Of a stretch of DNA of 58,678 nt, positions 24,595 through 33,678 are shown one piece after another. The stretch is taken from positions 1 through 58,678 of the forward strand of contig QXHL01000019.1 of NCBI GenBank assembly GCA_003584005.1. The letters run 5' to 3'. The notes under the pieces were generated by a model. The model saw nothing but the letters and a program-made list of their open reading frames with translations. It made no database searches and was not told the DNA's origin. Within the stretch, counting starts at the first letter, position 1, and every line of letters begins with the position of its first letter. Source of the stretch: Alicyclobacillaceae bacterium I2511. Its GTDB lineage: Bacteria > Bacillota > Bacilli > Alicyclobacillales > Alicyclobacillaceae. The position numbers and the translations under genes were made by a program.

Positions 24595-25512
24595 TACCCT
24601 CTGGTCATCCACGTACAGGGTAGGTTGCCTGATGACCCCATCCAAATGAATTCCAGCCTCTACCGTGCCCCCAAATGTGGCATTACTACCAAAGGCCACA
24701 TGAATTGTCCCATAGGCTTTTTCATCTTCCAAAATCACGCCCGTAAGCCGTGCCTGAGGATTTGTGCCAATTCCCAGTTCAGCCACATTGCGAGCTGCTG
24801 GCGAATCCCCCAAAATCTGCAACCACTCCGCCGCTCGCTCTCCCTCTGCCTGAACCAGCAACCCATCACGAACCGTCAGATGCAGAGGACTTGTCAATAG
24901 ACCCAATCCACCCATTGAACCGTCCACAATCAGTTCCCCAAATGCCCGCCCCTCCACTGGCGCAATGTAGGCCTCCCCAGAGGGTAAATTGCCCGATTCA
25001 CCCCGTTGCTTGTAAACACCTGTACTGGCAATTCCATTTCTACCCGTCACGTCGAGCTGAAATACCGCGCCAGCCTGTTCAATGCGAATCTGCTTTGCCT
25101 GTGTGAGCACCTCTGCAACCCGCAACGACAGTGCCGCCACCTGACCAAAATCTGCGGTAACAGGGCCCTGTTCAAACATTTCCAAGGTAATCCCTGGCAT
25201 GGTTGCCACCCGTGATCCACGCTCGCTAGCGAACTTCCTGGCCTGGGTATGTGTGAGCGAGTATTGTGTGGGGCACACCACCACGTCGGCGGCGGCCATA
25301 GCCGCCGCAACAGCGGATGGAGGTTCCTCCCCGCTGCGAGATCGGGGAAGTAGCGTCATCTCCATAATCTCTGCTCCCAAACTCACCCCTGCTTGGCAAA
25401 GAACCTGGGCTATTTCCTCCCGAGTGGTGTCACTCACCACCAGTAATGACTCCCCCACAGTCAATCCCATGGCTTCAGATAAAAGCCGCTTGGCCACCTG
25501 TATTAATTCCAT
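24568..25512 (-). CDS. M29-like aminopeptidase (COG2309)
   Basis: 314 residues. The C-terminal half carries the COG2309 signature: GEAYIAPVEGRAFGELIVDG, then NVAELGIGTNPQARLTG, ILEDEKAYGTIHVAFG and GIHLDGVI, which hold the acidic and histidine metal ligands seen in aminopeptidase T-type proteins and in 2,5-dihydroxypyridine dioxygenase. It is likely a metal-dependent cytosolic aminopeptidase, but the family is functionally mixed. Start: ATG at 25510-25512 with GAGGG nine bases upstream; a frame 18 codons longer exists without a ribosome site. It is divergent from pepF, another peptidase, and its 3' end lies in a perfect hairpin. Confidence 0.78.
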   Translation of the reverse strand: MELIQVAKRLLSEAMGLTVGESLLVVSDTTREEIAQVLCQAGVSLGAEIMEMTLLPRSRSGEEPPSAVAAAMAAADVVVCPTQYSLTHTQARKFASERGSRVATMPGITLEMFEQGPVTADFGQVAALSLRVAEVLTQAKQIRIEQAGAVFQLDVTGRNGIASTGVYKQRGESGNLPSGEAYIAPVEGRAFGELIVDGSMGGLGLLTSPLHLTVRDGLLVQAEGERAAEWLQILGDSPAARNVAELGIGTNPQARLTGVILEDEKAYGTIHVAFGSNATFGGTVEAGIHLDGVIRQPTLYVDDQRVMENGVLLL

Positions 25513-25725
25513 CTTCCGGGTCCCTCTGTCCCCCGCCCGCAACTCCGACTTCTTGATCGTGGACAAGGAATACAGGACCCCGCCACCTCCCTCACACTGG
25601 GCCCATTCACAGACACCTCATTGAGTGTCATCATAACAAAGTTTAAGTGCGCGAAACAAGACGGGAACAGTCATTCATGCATGCTGAACCGTCTGGGCAA
25701 GATTTAATTGAGCAATCGCGACAGA

Positions 25726-25754
25726 TTGCAAGTTTGTATTGTATGGAAGATAAT
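25726..25754 (+). promoter_or_regulatory. Sigma-A promoter of pepF
   Basis: TTGCAA (25726-25731), 17 bases, GATAAT (25749-25754), about 80 bases before the pepF start. The rest of the 320-base divergent gap (25513-25832) shows no gene. Confidence 0.65.
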
Positions 25755-25832
25755 TGAATAGATTCAATACAGAAAACGTTATCAACGGCATCAGGGTCTA
25801 TCCTGTAATCAAGTTTTTTAGGAGGTTTTTTG

Positions 25833-27629
25833 ATGTCTCGACCTTTACGCAAAGATGTCCCCCCCAGTCTGACCTGGAACCTTTCAGACCTTTTCCCTAC
25901 GGAATCAGCCTGGGCTGATGCCCTGTCATTGATTCCCACTTATTCCGCAGCGGTAACGCGCTACCGGGGACAGTTGCACACCGGACCGCAATCCCTGTGG
26001 TCCTGCCTGGTAGCCCTAGAAAAGTTGCAGGTGTACCTGACACAGGTAGCCACTTACGCACAGTTGCGTTTCTCTGAGGTGGGCAGCGATGCAAAAAACC
26101 AGGCCAACAGCGCCCGTGTCGCTGGCGTGTCTGCACAAGTGAGTGCCGATGTATCTTTTATAAAAGATGAAATTCTCGCCCTTCCGGACAAGACGGTGGC
26201 AGATTACTTAGAACAGGAGCCTCAATTAAACGACTTTGCAAAATTTCTAAAAGATCTATTAGCAACCAAGCCCCATCAACTCAGCCCAGAAACTGAACAC
26301 ACCTTGGCTGCTCTGGGGGAAGTGCACAACTCCCCTTATACCATCTATCAACACAGCAAATCTTCCGATATGCAGTTTGCTCCAGTCATCGATGCTAACG
26401 GTCAAGAACATCCGGTTTCTTTTGCCCTCTTCGAAGACCACTTTGAGTTTTTACCGGACACCCCGTTACGGCGGGCTGCCTACAGATCTTTCACAGACAC
26501 CCTGCAACACTACCAGAATACATTCGCCGCCACTTATGTGACAGAAGTGCGAAAACACGTCACGCTGGCTCGTTTGCGACACTACCCCTCGGCTACGGAA
26601 ATGCTGCTGGAAGCGCAACAAGTGAGTTTAGAAATGTATCACAACCTGCTGGACGTGATTCAAACTGAATTGGCCCCACACATGCGTCGCTTGGCTAAAC
26701 TTCGTCAACGAGTGCTGGGCTTAGACGAAATGCGATTTTGTGATTTAAAGGTTCCCCTCGATCCCAATTTTAACCCCACCACCACTTTTGCAGAGGCATC
26801 CCAGATTATTTTGGACGCCTTGTCTGTACTCGGGACGGAGTATGGGCACACGCTTCACAAGGCCTTGACAGAGCGATGGGTGGACCTGGCAGACAACGTG
26901 GGCAAATCCACTGGCGCCTTCTGCTCCAGTCCCTATGGGCGTCACCCCTACATTCTCATCACCTGGGCACACACCATGCGCAGCACCTTCGTGTTGGCAC
27001 ACGAATTGGGACATGCAGGACACTTCACCCTGGCCCAACAACATCAGCGGGCTATGAACTCCCGGCCCTCCATGTACTTCATTGAGGCCCCCTCAACCAT
27101 GCACGAACGCTTGCTGGCACAGCACCTGCTACGCACTCACACAGACCCCCGCATGCGCCGCTGGGTGATTGCGCAGTCCTTAGGTACTTACTATCATAAT
27201 TATGTCACACACCTGCTGGAAGCAGAATTACAGCGCCGTGTCTTTACCCTTGCCGAGCAGGACACCCCCATTACGGCCAGTTTGCTCAATCAACTACAGG
27301 GGTCCGTTTTGCACGATTTTTGGGGGGATGCCGTGGTATTGGATGACGGGGCTCGCCTCACCTGGATGCGGCAACCTCACTACTATATGGGCTTGTACCC
27401 CTACACGTACTCGGCAGGACTGACCCTGTCCACCGTAGTAGCCCAGCAGATGGAATCCGAGGGTCAACCCGCTGTGGACCGCTGGTTGCAAACACTGTCG
27501 GCAGGGGGGTCCCTGCAACCCTTGGAGCTGATGCGCATGGCTGGTGTGGACATGTCCACACCAGCCCCAATTCGCCAAGCCGTGTCTTATGTAGGAGCCC
27601 TGGTAAACGAACTGGAAAACAGTTTCTAA
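25833..27629 (+). CDS. pepF: M3-family oligoendopeptidase F
   Basis: 598 residues, the normal PepF length. It is a cytosolic zinc endopeptidase that trims short peptides. Seen: the opening WNLSDLFPTESAW, the conserved KSTGAFCSS, the zinc motif HELGHAGH (His390, Glu391, His394) and the downstream glutamate region FIEAPSTMHERLL, then HHNYVTHLLEAELQ-type text (YYHNYVTHLLEAEL) and YPYTYSAGLTL. Start: ATG at 25833 with AGGAGG seven bases upstream, with its own promoter. A hairpin follows 80 bases after the stop. It has no signal peptide. All catalytic residues I can locate are present, so it should be active. Confidence 0.92.
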   Translation: MSRPLRKDVPPSLTWNLSDLFPTESAWADALSLIPTYSAAVTRYRGQLHTGPQSLWSCLVALEKLQVYLTQVATYAQLRFSEVGSDAKNQANSARVAGVSAQVSADVSFIKDEILALPDKTVADYLEQEPQLNDFAKFLKDLLATKPHQLSPETEHTLAALGEVHNSPYTIYQHSKSSDMQFAPVIDANGQEHPVSFALFEDHFEFLPDTPLRRAAYRSFTDTLQHYQNTFAATYVTEVRKHVTLARLRHYPSATEMLLEAQQVSLEMYHNLLDVIQTELAPHMRRLAKLRQRVLGLDEMRFCDLKVPLDPNFNPTTTFAEASQIILDALSVLGTEYGHTLHKALTERWVDLADNVGKSTGAFCSSPYGRHPYILITWAHTMRSTFVLAHELGHAGHFTLAQQHQRAMNSRPSMYFIEAPSTMHERLLAQHLLRTHTDPRMRRWVIAQSLGTYYHNYVTHLLEAELQRRVFTLAEQDTPITASLLNQLQGSVLHDFWGDAVVLDDGARLTWMRQPHYYMGLYPYTYSAGLTLSTVVAQQMESEGQPAVDRWLQTLSAGGSLQPLELMRMAGVDMSTPAPIRQAVSYVGALVNELENSF

Positions 27630-27709
27630 ACAGATGTGACGACAGCCAAGCAAGCCCCGCAACACCTAGTTACAGTTTACCAAACTACACACATCAATCC
27701 ATCGTTAAG

Positions 27710-27747
27710 GTCATACCCAGGAAACCCCTGTGTCCCCTGGGTATGAC
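27710..27747 (+). terminator. Hairpin after pepF
   Basis: GTCATACCCAGG (27710-27721) pairs perfectly with CCTGGGTATGAC (27736-27747). No strong T-run follows. The remaining 100 bases to the next gene hold only its ribosome site. Confidence 0.55.
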
Positions 27748-27848
27748 TTCCCCCTCCAATCCTTCTACATCCCCCGTTAGCCAACGGGAACATTTTGCTG
27801 ATTCAAACTGTCTTTCCATTAATACAACCGAACGGAGGATGTGTGCGA

Positions 27849-28247
27849 ATGTACTTTATAGACAGGGAACACCAGTGGCACTATCGGAAGTTGCTCAACG
27901 ACCGCGCCGACGATGTTTCTTGCGAGTGCCGCCCACTTATCTATCTGCTGGCAGTACCCCCCATCTGGCAGGTATGGAACTTACACTATCGCCAAGAGTT
28001 TGCCAATCCCATCGACTGGGCGCTTCAATCCGAGGAATTTCCCCTACTCTCACTAGCACATTCCTTGCTCATTGAAGTGGGAATAAGCCTTTACAATGGG
28101 GCCCTGATTTCACTTGGAGAAGGGGTTCAGGTTTGGGATGAACGGCTTTACCGTGTATTTCTTCAGGCGCTGGAACTGAGACGTAGTCCAGTCTTCGCAG
28201 AAATGGTGAAATTCAGTCATCATCCCCAGGTGAAAAGTGCAGACTGA
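27849..28247 (+). CDS. Conserved-looking small hypothetical protein, DUF6075/DUF2538-like
   Basis: 132 residues from ATG at 27849, with GGAGG ten bases upstream; the frame is open further back without a ribosome site. The opening MYFIDREHQWHYRKLL and the CRPLIYLLAVPPIW segment recall the small Firmicutes DUF6075 or DUF2538 proteins, which start with a similar Phe/Tyr-Ile-x-x-E-H motif; I recognise this only by pattern. It is predicted soluble and mostly helical, with no signal peptide. Function unknown. A DUF2892 gene follows 103 bases downstream. Confidence 0.6.
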   Translation: MYFIDREHQWHYRKLLNDRADDVSCECRPLIYLLAVPPIWQVWNLHYRQEFANPIDWALQSEEFPLLSLAHSLLIEVGISLYNGALISLGEGVQVWDERLYRVFLQALELRRSPVFAEMVKFSHHPQVKSAD

Positions 28248-28350
28248 AAGTTCCGCGTTTGCATCTGCGCAACAGTGGTGTCCCTGGTAGGAAGTGTTAA
28301 CATATCAGGCGTACAATGCGCACAAGCTAATCGCACAGGAGGGGATTCCT

Positions 28351-28806
28351 ATGCGGAAATATCATGTGTCGCCAGCCACCAGCAACCCGGTGGATAAAGA
28401 TTCAAGCCCGGGTAAGATTGTGACCATGGCACAACGGACTGAAGAACACGTGCTTAATTTTGCCCAGCAACAGCTTGATGCGACGTCCGAGCGACTCGAA
28501 CAGTTAACCCATGAATGGAATACAGAACGAGCACTCGTGGCCATGGCTGGAACCTTTGTACTTACTGGCACCCTCCTCAGCCTTTTCCGCAACCGCACTT
28601 GGAGCATTGTCCCAGGTGTCATGGGCTGGTTTTTGGTACAACACGCGGTCCAAGGTTGGTGCCCACCCTTAACTCTGCTTCGTCAAGTTGGAGTCCGCAC
28701 CGCTGATGAAATTATGGAAGAACGTACAGCCCTGAAAGTTTTACGTGGAGATTTCCAAAACACAAGAGATCCCCTGGAAGCCCTGCGCGAAGCAAGACTG
28801 AGCTAG
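28351..28806 (+). CDS. DUF2892 membrane protein
   Basis: 151 residues. A basic and polar N-terminal 60 residues (helical, amphipathic) precede two hydrophobic helices (LVAMAGTFVLTGTLLSLF and WSIVPGVMGWFLVQHAVQG), then WCPPLTLLRQVGVRTADEI, the CPP-containing signature of DUF2892/YgaP-like proteins. Some relatives are fused to a rhodanese domain, so a role in sulfur or redox handling is possible. AGGAGGGG precedes the ATG at 28351. A second, much smaller DUF2892 protein is encoded at 39.2 kb. The 168 bases after it hold no gene. Confidence 0.75.
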   Translation: MRKYHVSPATSNPVDKDSSPGKIVTMAQRTEEHVLNFAQQQLDATSERLEQLTHEWNTERALVAMAGTFVLTGTLLSLFRNRTWSIVPGVMGWFLVQHAVQGWCPPLTLLRQVGVRTADEIMEERTALKVLRGDFQNTRDPLEALREARLS

Positions 28807-28974
28807 ACCGCCATGACTGTGGGGTTACAATCGTTCTGAGCAAAGTCAGGGGAACAGCCACTAACCAGGAGATGCTACTCCAGAATGTGGTGGCTGCTGC
28901 CCCCTTAGGTTCCGAACTAGAAGTCAATTTTCCTAGGTCTGCTCTACCCTTGGACAGTCCTTCAGGTTAAAAAT

Positions 28975-30333
28975 TTATTTAAAAGAGATGTCCTCAAGAT
29001 TTTTTTGCTTTGTAGCTGGACCAAATGCTCCAATCACAAAAGCCACCATGACCATGGCAAAAGCAATAAAAACAAACACACCAATTACACCGAAAGATTT
29101 CAATAGAGCCACAATGATGAACCCAATGAAAGCTGAACTGAGGCGACTCCAACTATAGGTAAATCCCACGCCAGTGGCGCGAATGCGCGTCGGGTATAGC
29201 TCCGCTTGATAAGCGTGAAACAGGGTGCTAAACCAGTTATTCAACAACGTAATCAAAATCCCCACAATAATGATGAGCACGGGAATGCGCATGAGAGCAA
29301 ACACGGTACCCGCCGCTCCAATGGCTAGGGACACAATGACAATCAACCACTTGCGTTGAATACGGTCAGATGTGAACATTCCAATAATTGGGCCAAAAGG
29401 ATTGGCCAATGCGATGACAAAGGTGTATAAAAGGGAATGCAGCAAAGTCACGCCCTCGCTGACCAAAAGCGTGGGTACCCAAGAAGCAAAACCATAAAAC
29501 CCGATTGTTTGAAATAAATTGAAAACTAACAACATAATGGTGCGTGACCTGTAAGGCGGAATCCAAATCTCCCTGAAGCTTCCTTTGCCCTCGTGTGCTT
29601 CACTATGGCCTTCGACAGGTGGCAGAGAACCTTTTTCTACTTCAATGCTTTGTTCGATTTGGCGCAGCACTTTTTCTGCATTTTCCACTTGTCCTATGTT
29701 TTCATACCAACGAGGGGATTCCGGCAAACCCCGGCGAATCCACCAGACCACGACAGACCCGAGGGCCCCAATCAAGACAACCCAACGCCAACCTGCCATT
29801 AAAAAGTGCGTGGGTACCAACAGAAAAGCGAGCAAAGCTACAACAGGTACAGCCCAGTACGTAACAAACTGACTGAAAGCAATGTAATAGCCTCGACTTC
29901 TAGATGGAGTCATTTCCGTAATATACGTATCAATAATCACCAACTGTGCGCCCACACCAATCCCAGCCGCAAAGCGCAGCCAATCAATCCAGACAGCGTT
30001 GGGTGCAAACGCAAGCAGTACCGTGAAAAATGAATAAATCAGCAGAGAATATACGTATCCGTTCCGACGACCAATTTTGTCACTTAACCTGCCAAAAAGT
30101 GTGGTTCCAAAAAACATTCCTAGAAAACCGGCCCCAATAAAATACGCCAATCCTCCGATGGTAATCACCTTTTCATGAACAAGTGCTGCACCTATGGCCC
30201 CTGCCATAAACAGCTCGTAAAATTCAAACAAGCCACCCACAGAAACACGAGCCACTAAAGACGTGAAATATCGAGATGACGGTAAACGATTCATGCGGTC
30301 AATCACAGACCCCGTAAGCAAAGGCTCTGCCAT
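28975..30333 (-). CDS. MFS transporter, metabolite:H+ symporter type
   Basis: About 452 residues and twelve membrane helices. Seen: the loop 2-3 motif GRLSDKIGRRNGY, its weaker repeat after helix 8 (GMFTSDRIQRKW), the PESPRWYENIG motif after helix 6, and YPTRIRATGVGFTYSWSRL, which are marks of the sugar porter/metabolite:H+ symporter branch. Start: ATG at 30331-30333 with AAGGGGG upstream, rather than the longer frame. It is the last gene of a minus-strand set with an HMG-CoA-lyase-like enzyme, an amidohydrolase, a CoA-transferase and an IclR regulator, so it probably imports the carboxylic acid or ester that the set breaks down. Confidence 0.85.
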   Translation of the reverse strand: MAEPLLTGSVIDRMNRLPSSRYFTSLVARVSVGGLFEFYELFMAGAIGAALVHEKVITIGGLAYFIGAGFLGMFFGTTLFGRLSDKIGRRNGYVYSLLIYSFFTVLLAFAPNAVWIDWLRFAAGIGVGAQLVIIDTYITEMTPSRSRGYYIAFSQFVTYWAVPVVALLAFLLVPTHFLMAGWRWVVLIGALGSVVVWWIRRGLPESPRWYENIGQVENAEKVLRQIEQSIEVEKGSLPPVEGHSEAHEGKGSFREIWIPPYRSRTIMLLVFNLFQTIGFYGFASWVPTLLVSEGVTLLHSLLYTFVIALANPFGPIIGMFTSDRIQRKWLIVIVSLAIGAAGTVFALMRIPVLIIIVGILITLLNNWFSTLFHAYQAELYPTRIRATGVGFTYSWSRLSSAFIGFIIVALLKSFGVIGVFVFIAFAMVMVAFVIGAFGPATKQKNLEDISFK

Positions 30334-30453
30334 TCCTGAATCCCCCTTCAGATTTGTAAAGTAGGTGTTCCAAATTCGCCGCAAAACGGTAGCGCTTTCA
30401 CCCCTGCTGATGTTCAAATTTGAAATTTTATCCTCACTGTGTTTATTCAGGGT

Positions 30454-31332
30454 CTAATTCTCATCCATCACTGGCGCGGCTAGCTTGCGACTCAACACCG
30501 ATAACAGCCGAACCCTGGTTGCTGCTAGCAAGTTTAGATCTATCGGTATAAAAATTTTTTGTGCTATGAAAAATTCCACCAATTTCTCCGTGTCCAGGTT
30601 TCCTGCTGCCCCAGGTGCATAAGGACATCCGCCCAAGCCTGCCAAGGCCACCTCATACTCTCTTACGCCATACTCGTACGCCATGGCTACATTGGCCAAT
30701 CCCCAACCAAATCGGTCATGTAAATGCAGACTCAGAGGTACCTTTCCACGAACAGTATTGAGTTCTTTGACTCTTTCCTTGACGGCCGCTGGATTTGCCG
30801 TTCCCATGGTGTCGGCAATGCCAATGGCATCCACACCCATGCGAAGGTAAGCCTCGGCTACCATTAGGACGTCTTTGGTGGGAATTTCCCCTTCAAAGGG
30901 ACAGCTGAAAGACGTGCTGATGGCTCCTTTTACTTGCATCCCTGCCTGATGTGCAAGCTCTGTCACCCTTGCCAAGGCCGCCAAGGTATCCACCCGAGAA
31001 CGATTCAAGTTAGATTTGTTGTGGCTCTCACTGGCCGATGCCACCAGTGTGACTGCAGGTATGCCCGCTGAAATTGCTCGTTTTAGCCCCCGTTCATTAG
31101 GAACAAGAGCAATCCACTCCCCATCCAGGTGGCGCAATTGGTCCACCAGCGGGTCCGCATCTGCCAACAAAGGAATCCAGTCAGGGCGTACAAAAGCAGT
31201 CACCTCTACGCTCCGAACTCCTGCCTTTAACAGCCCTTCAATTAAAGCTATTTTTTCAGACACTGGCACATATCCACTGGCATCCTGGAGACCATCGCGG
31301 GGGGTAACATCGATAATTTTTACCGTTTCCAT
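30454..31332 (-). CDS. HMG-CoA lyase-like enzyme (DRE-TIM family)
   Basis: 292 residues. Seen: IDVTPRDGLQ with catalytic Arg12-Asp13, the metal histidines in SLHLHDRFGWG (203, 205), and the signature GLGGCPYAPGAAGN with its cysteine (236). These are the marks of hydroxymethylglutaryl-CoA lyases, which split 3-hydroxy-3-methylglutaryl-CoA to acetyl-CoA and acetoacetate; some relatives split other 3-hydroxyacyl-CoAs such as citramalyl-CoA. The class III CoA-transferase two genes upstream would supply the CoA ester from a free acid. All catalytic residues look intact. The spacing to the preceding amidohydrolase gene is 17 bases. Confidence 0.82.
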   Translation of the reverse strand: METVKIIDVTPRDGLQDASGYVPVSEKIALIEGLLKAGVRSVEVTAFVRPDWIPLLADADPLVDQLRHLDGEWIALVPNERGLKRAISAGIPAVTLVASASESHNKSNLNRSRVDTLAALARVTELAHQAGMQVKGAISTSFSCPFEGEIPTKDVLMVAEAYLRMGVDAIGIADTMGTANPAAVKERVKELNTVRGKVPLSLHLHDRFGWGLANVAMAYEYGVREYEVALAGLGGCPYAPGAAGNLDTEKLVEFFIAQKIFIPIDLNLLAATRVRLLSVLSRKLAAPVMDEN

Positions 31333-31349
31333 TCCCTAGCCCCCCCTTT

Positions 31350-32447
31350 TTATTTTTCCATTTTTTGAACAATTACTCTCCCGTTGACTACCACCAAGAC
31401 AGGGAACCATACTCCCGGAGCAATCAATGTTTCTCCCTGCGCATCAGTGAACTTTTGCGTTTCTTTGTGAAAATCCAACACCACTGCTGCATCCTCCCGG
31501 GGATGCAGTTGTAAAAGACGGGATGGGTTTCGCACCACTCCCCAGTACAAATCTTCCCATGTCAGGCCTGCTGCCCACAATTTTGACATCACATACGATA
31601 GATTGAATACGGGTGCAGACTCCCAAGTGTTTTGAGTGTGGTCGGTACTGACCGTGGTGGGCACCAACCCCGCCTGTAGAGCCGCCTGAAAAACCCGCCA
31701 CGAAAAGTGATTTTTCCCATGCCCCACATCCAAAATAAGTCCATTTTTCACCGCTGCCGCCACCGTCGGAGAAATTCCTCCCTGACTAAGAATGTTCCCC
31801 CGTCTACCCTGGTAGGCATGTGTCAGTACATCCCCAGCGGCAAGACGTTCCACCACCTCCTCTGCAGATAGAAAAGAACCTGTCAAATGAACCATCAGGG
31901 GAACCTGCAAGCGTCTCGCTTGCGCCACACCCGTGATGAGTAACAACCGATCTTCTTGTTCACTGTGTTGTCCAAGTCGAATTTTTAAGCCCACCGGATG
32001 GTTCTCCGCCTGTTGTCTGTCCGCAAATAGCTCAGCCAGTTTTTCTTCTTCCAGCACAGTAAAACCAGTGAATGTGGGCACTTCTGGATGATGCGTCAGC
32101 CCATCTTTGAGTAGCGAGACCCAACCGCGACTTTGCACTACCTGGGTTCGCCCGCGTTGTGCCCAATTGTTCCATCCGTAGGTGCCCGCGTCGCCAACCG
32201 CCACCACACCAGATTTTAGCAAACCCAATTCCTCTATCCCGATGGTGTCGCATTGCCCCCGCAAATGAAGATGAAAGTCGATGAATCCCCCCTCAAAAAT
32301 CACTGCCGTTTCAGATAAGTGCACAACCTGTGTGTCTGTTTCCTCCTCTGATTTCTCAGGGGTTTGCACAGACATCAGGGTCCGCCCAGGGTTTGGAACT
32401 AAATGTCCATAGTGGTCAAACGTTTGGCCTCCTTGTAAAAAGACCAT
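31350..32447 (-). CDS. Amidohydrolase/deacetylase family metalloenzyme (COG3964)
   Basis: 365 residues of the amidohydrolase barrel. Metal ligands seen: His59 and His61 in DFHLHL, Lys155 in VGLKIRLG (candidate bridging lysine), His187 in MVHLTGS, His210 in VLTHAYQG, and Asp269 in STDHT. The VGHGKNHFSW stretch is typical of COG3964 proteins, of which characterised members remove acetyl groups from N-acetyl-D-amino acids or acetyl-(R)-hydroxy acids. The most plausible job here is freeing a hydroxy acid that the CoA-transferase and lyase then process. AGGGGGG lies before the ATG, 11 bases after the CoA-transferase stop. Confidence 0.78.
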   Translation of the reverse strand: MVFLQGGQTFDHYGHLVPNPGRTLMSVQTPEKSEEETDTQVVHLSETAVIFEGGFIDFHLHLRGQCDTIGIEELGLLKSGVVAVGDAGTYGWNNWAQRGRTQVVQSRGWVSLLKDGLTHHPEVPTFTGFTVLEEEKLAELFADRQQAENHPVGLKIRLGQHSEQEDRLLLITGVAQARRLQVPLMVHLTGSFLSAEEVVERLAAGDVLTHAYQGRRGNILSQGGISPTVAAAVKNGLILDVGHGKNHFSWRVFQAALQAGLVPTTVSTDHTQNTWESAPVFNLSYVMSKLWAAGLTWEDLYWGVVRNPSRLLQLHPREDAAVVLDFHKETQKFTDAQGETLIAPGVWFPVLVVVNGRVIVQKMEK

Positions 32448-32458
32448 CTGGAACCCCC

Positions 32459-33664
32459 CTATGCCCGAATAACGCCCGCTTCCTCAAGTTCCTGCAACTT
32501 TTCATCAGATATTTTCAGAATGTCTCGCAGCACTTCTTTTGTGTTTTGACCAAGGGCCCCCCCAGGACAGCGAACCTCGCCTCCATGGCGGACAAGTTTG
32601 GGTACCACTCCGGGCATCCCCACTGCACCCAAATTTGCATCAGGCACATGGAGAATCATGTCTCGAGCCAAAAATTGAGCATCCTCAGCCATATCCTTAG
32701 CGGTCATCACTGGACCTGCTGGGACACCTGAATTATTTAATTGAGTCAACAGCCATTGCAGAGATTTTTGGGCTGTCCAAGCCGCAATCAAATCATCCAG
32801 TTCACTTACGTGTGCCACTCGATCCGGATTCGTCTGATACCTTGAATCCATAGCCAGTTCTGGTTTCCCCATTAAGTTAACAAGACTCGCGAAGGTTTTC
32901 GTAGTGTTAGCACCAATTGCAACCCAACGTTTATCCACCGTAGGATAAATATTAGAGGGTGCAGCCCGCAACAGTTGATTACCCGTCCTTTCCTGAACGA
33001 TTCCCACCTGCAGATACTCTGGTAACATGGCTTCTGTCAAAGCTAAAATCGATTCTGTCAGCGCAACATCCACATAGTCCCCCCTGTGGTTTGGATCCAC
33101 CTCTCTTCTGTAAAGAGCCATTAATCCGCCAATCACCGCTTGCAGTGCAGCCACTTCATCCCCGAGCGATATCCCCGTGCGCACCGGAGGCTGGTCTGGA
33201 TAACCAGTGACATGCCGAATCCCCCCCATGGATTCGGCAATGTGTCCAAACCCTGGCCTGTCCTTATAGGGACCTGTGAGCCCGTAGCCAGAGATGGTGA
33301 TGTAGATGAGTCCGGGATTTTCCACGATTAGGTCCGCATATCCCAGTCCCCACGAATTTAAGCGGCCCGGACGTAAATTTTCAATCAACAGGTCACACTG
33401 CCCAGCCAGATTGCGCACCACACCTCTTCCCGCTTCCGATTTCAAATCCACTGCAACCAACCGTTTATTGCGGGCCTGCATGTGCCACCACCAGGAAGAC
33501 CCGGTTGGGGACTCTCTCCCCCACTTGCGCAGTGGATCCCCTTCCGGAGGCTCCACCTTAATCACATCGGCACCGAAATCCGCTAGAATTCGGCCTGCCG
33601 ATGGCGCGGCCACCAAGTTTCCAATTTCTAAAACGCGAATCCCTTTTAGTGCTGGAATTCCCAT
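32459..33664 (-). CDS. Class III (CaiB/BaiF) CoA-transferase
   Basis: 401 residues. Class III CoA-transferases move CoA between carboxylic acids. Seen: GIRVLEIGNLVAAPSAGRILADFGADVIKVE at the N terminus in fragments, GLTGPYKDRPGFGHIAESMGG, and DYVDVALTESILAL. The catalytic aspartate of formyl-CoA transferase aligns near GFGHIAES, where this branch has no obvious Asp; many members of this subgroup show the same GFGxxAE pattern. Start: ATG at 33662-33664 with GAGGG eight bases upstream. It follows the IclR gene by 14 bases and precedes the amidohydrolase by 11, so these are one operon. Confidence 0.83.
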   Translation of the reverse strand: MGIPALKGIRVLEIGNLVAAPSAGRILADFGADVIKVEPPEGDPLRKWGRESPTGSSWWWHMQARNKRLVAVDLKSEAGRGVVRNLAGQCDLLIENLRPGRLNSWGLGYADLIVENPGLIYITISGYGLTGPYKDRPGFGHIAESMGGIRHVTGYPDQPPVRTGISLGDEVAALQAVIGGLMALYRREVDPNHRGDYVDVALTESILALTEAMLPEYLQVGIVQERTGNQLLRAAPSNIYPTVDKRWVAIGANTTKTFASLVNLMGKPELAMDSRYQTNPDRVAHVSELDDLIAAWTAQKSLQWLLTQLNNSGVPAGPVMTAKDMAEDAQFLARDMILHVPDANLGAVGMPGVVPKLVRHGGEVRCPGGALGQNTKEVLRDILKISDEKLQELEEAGVIRA

Positions 33665-33678
33665 TAAATACACCCTCT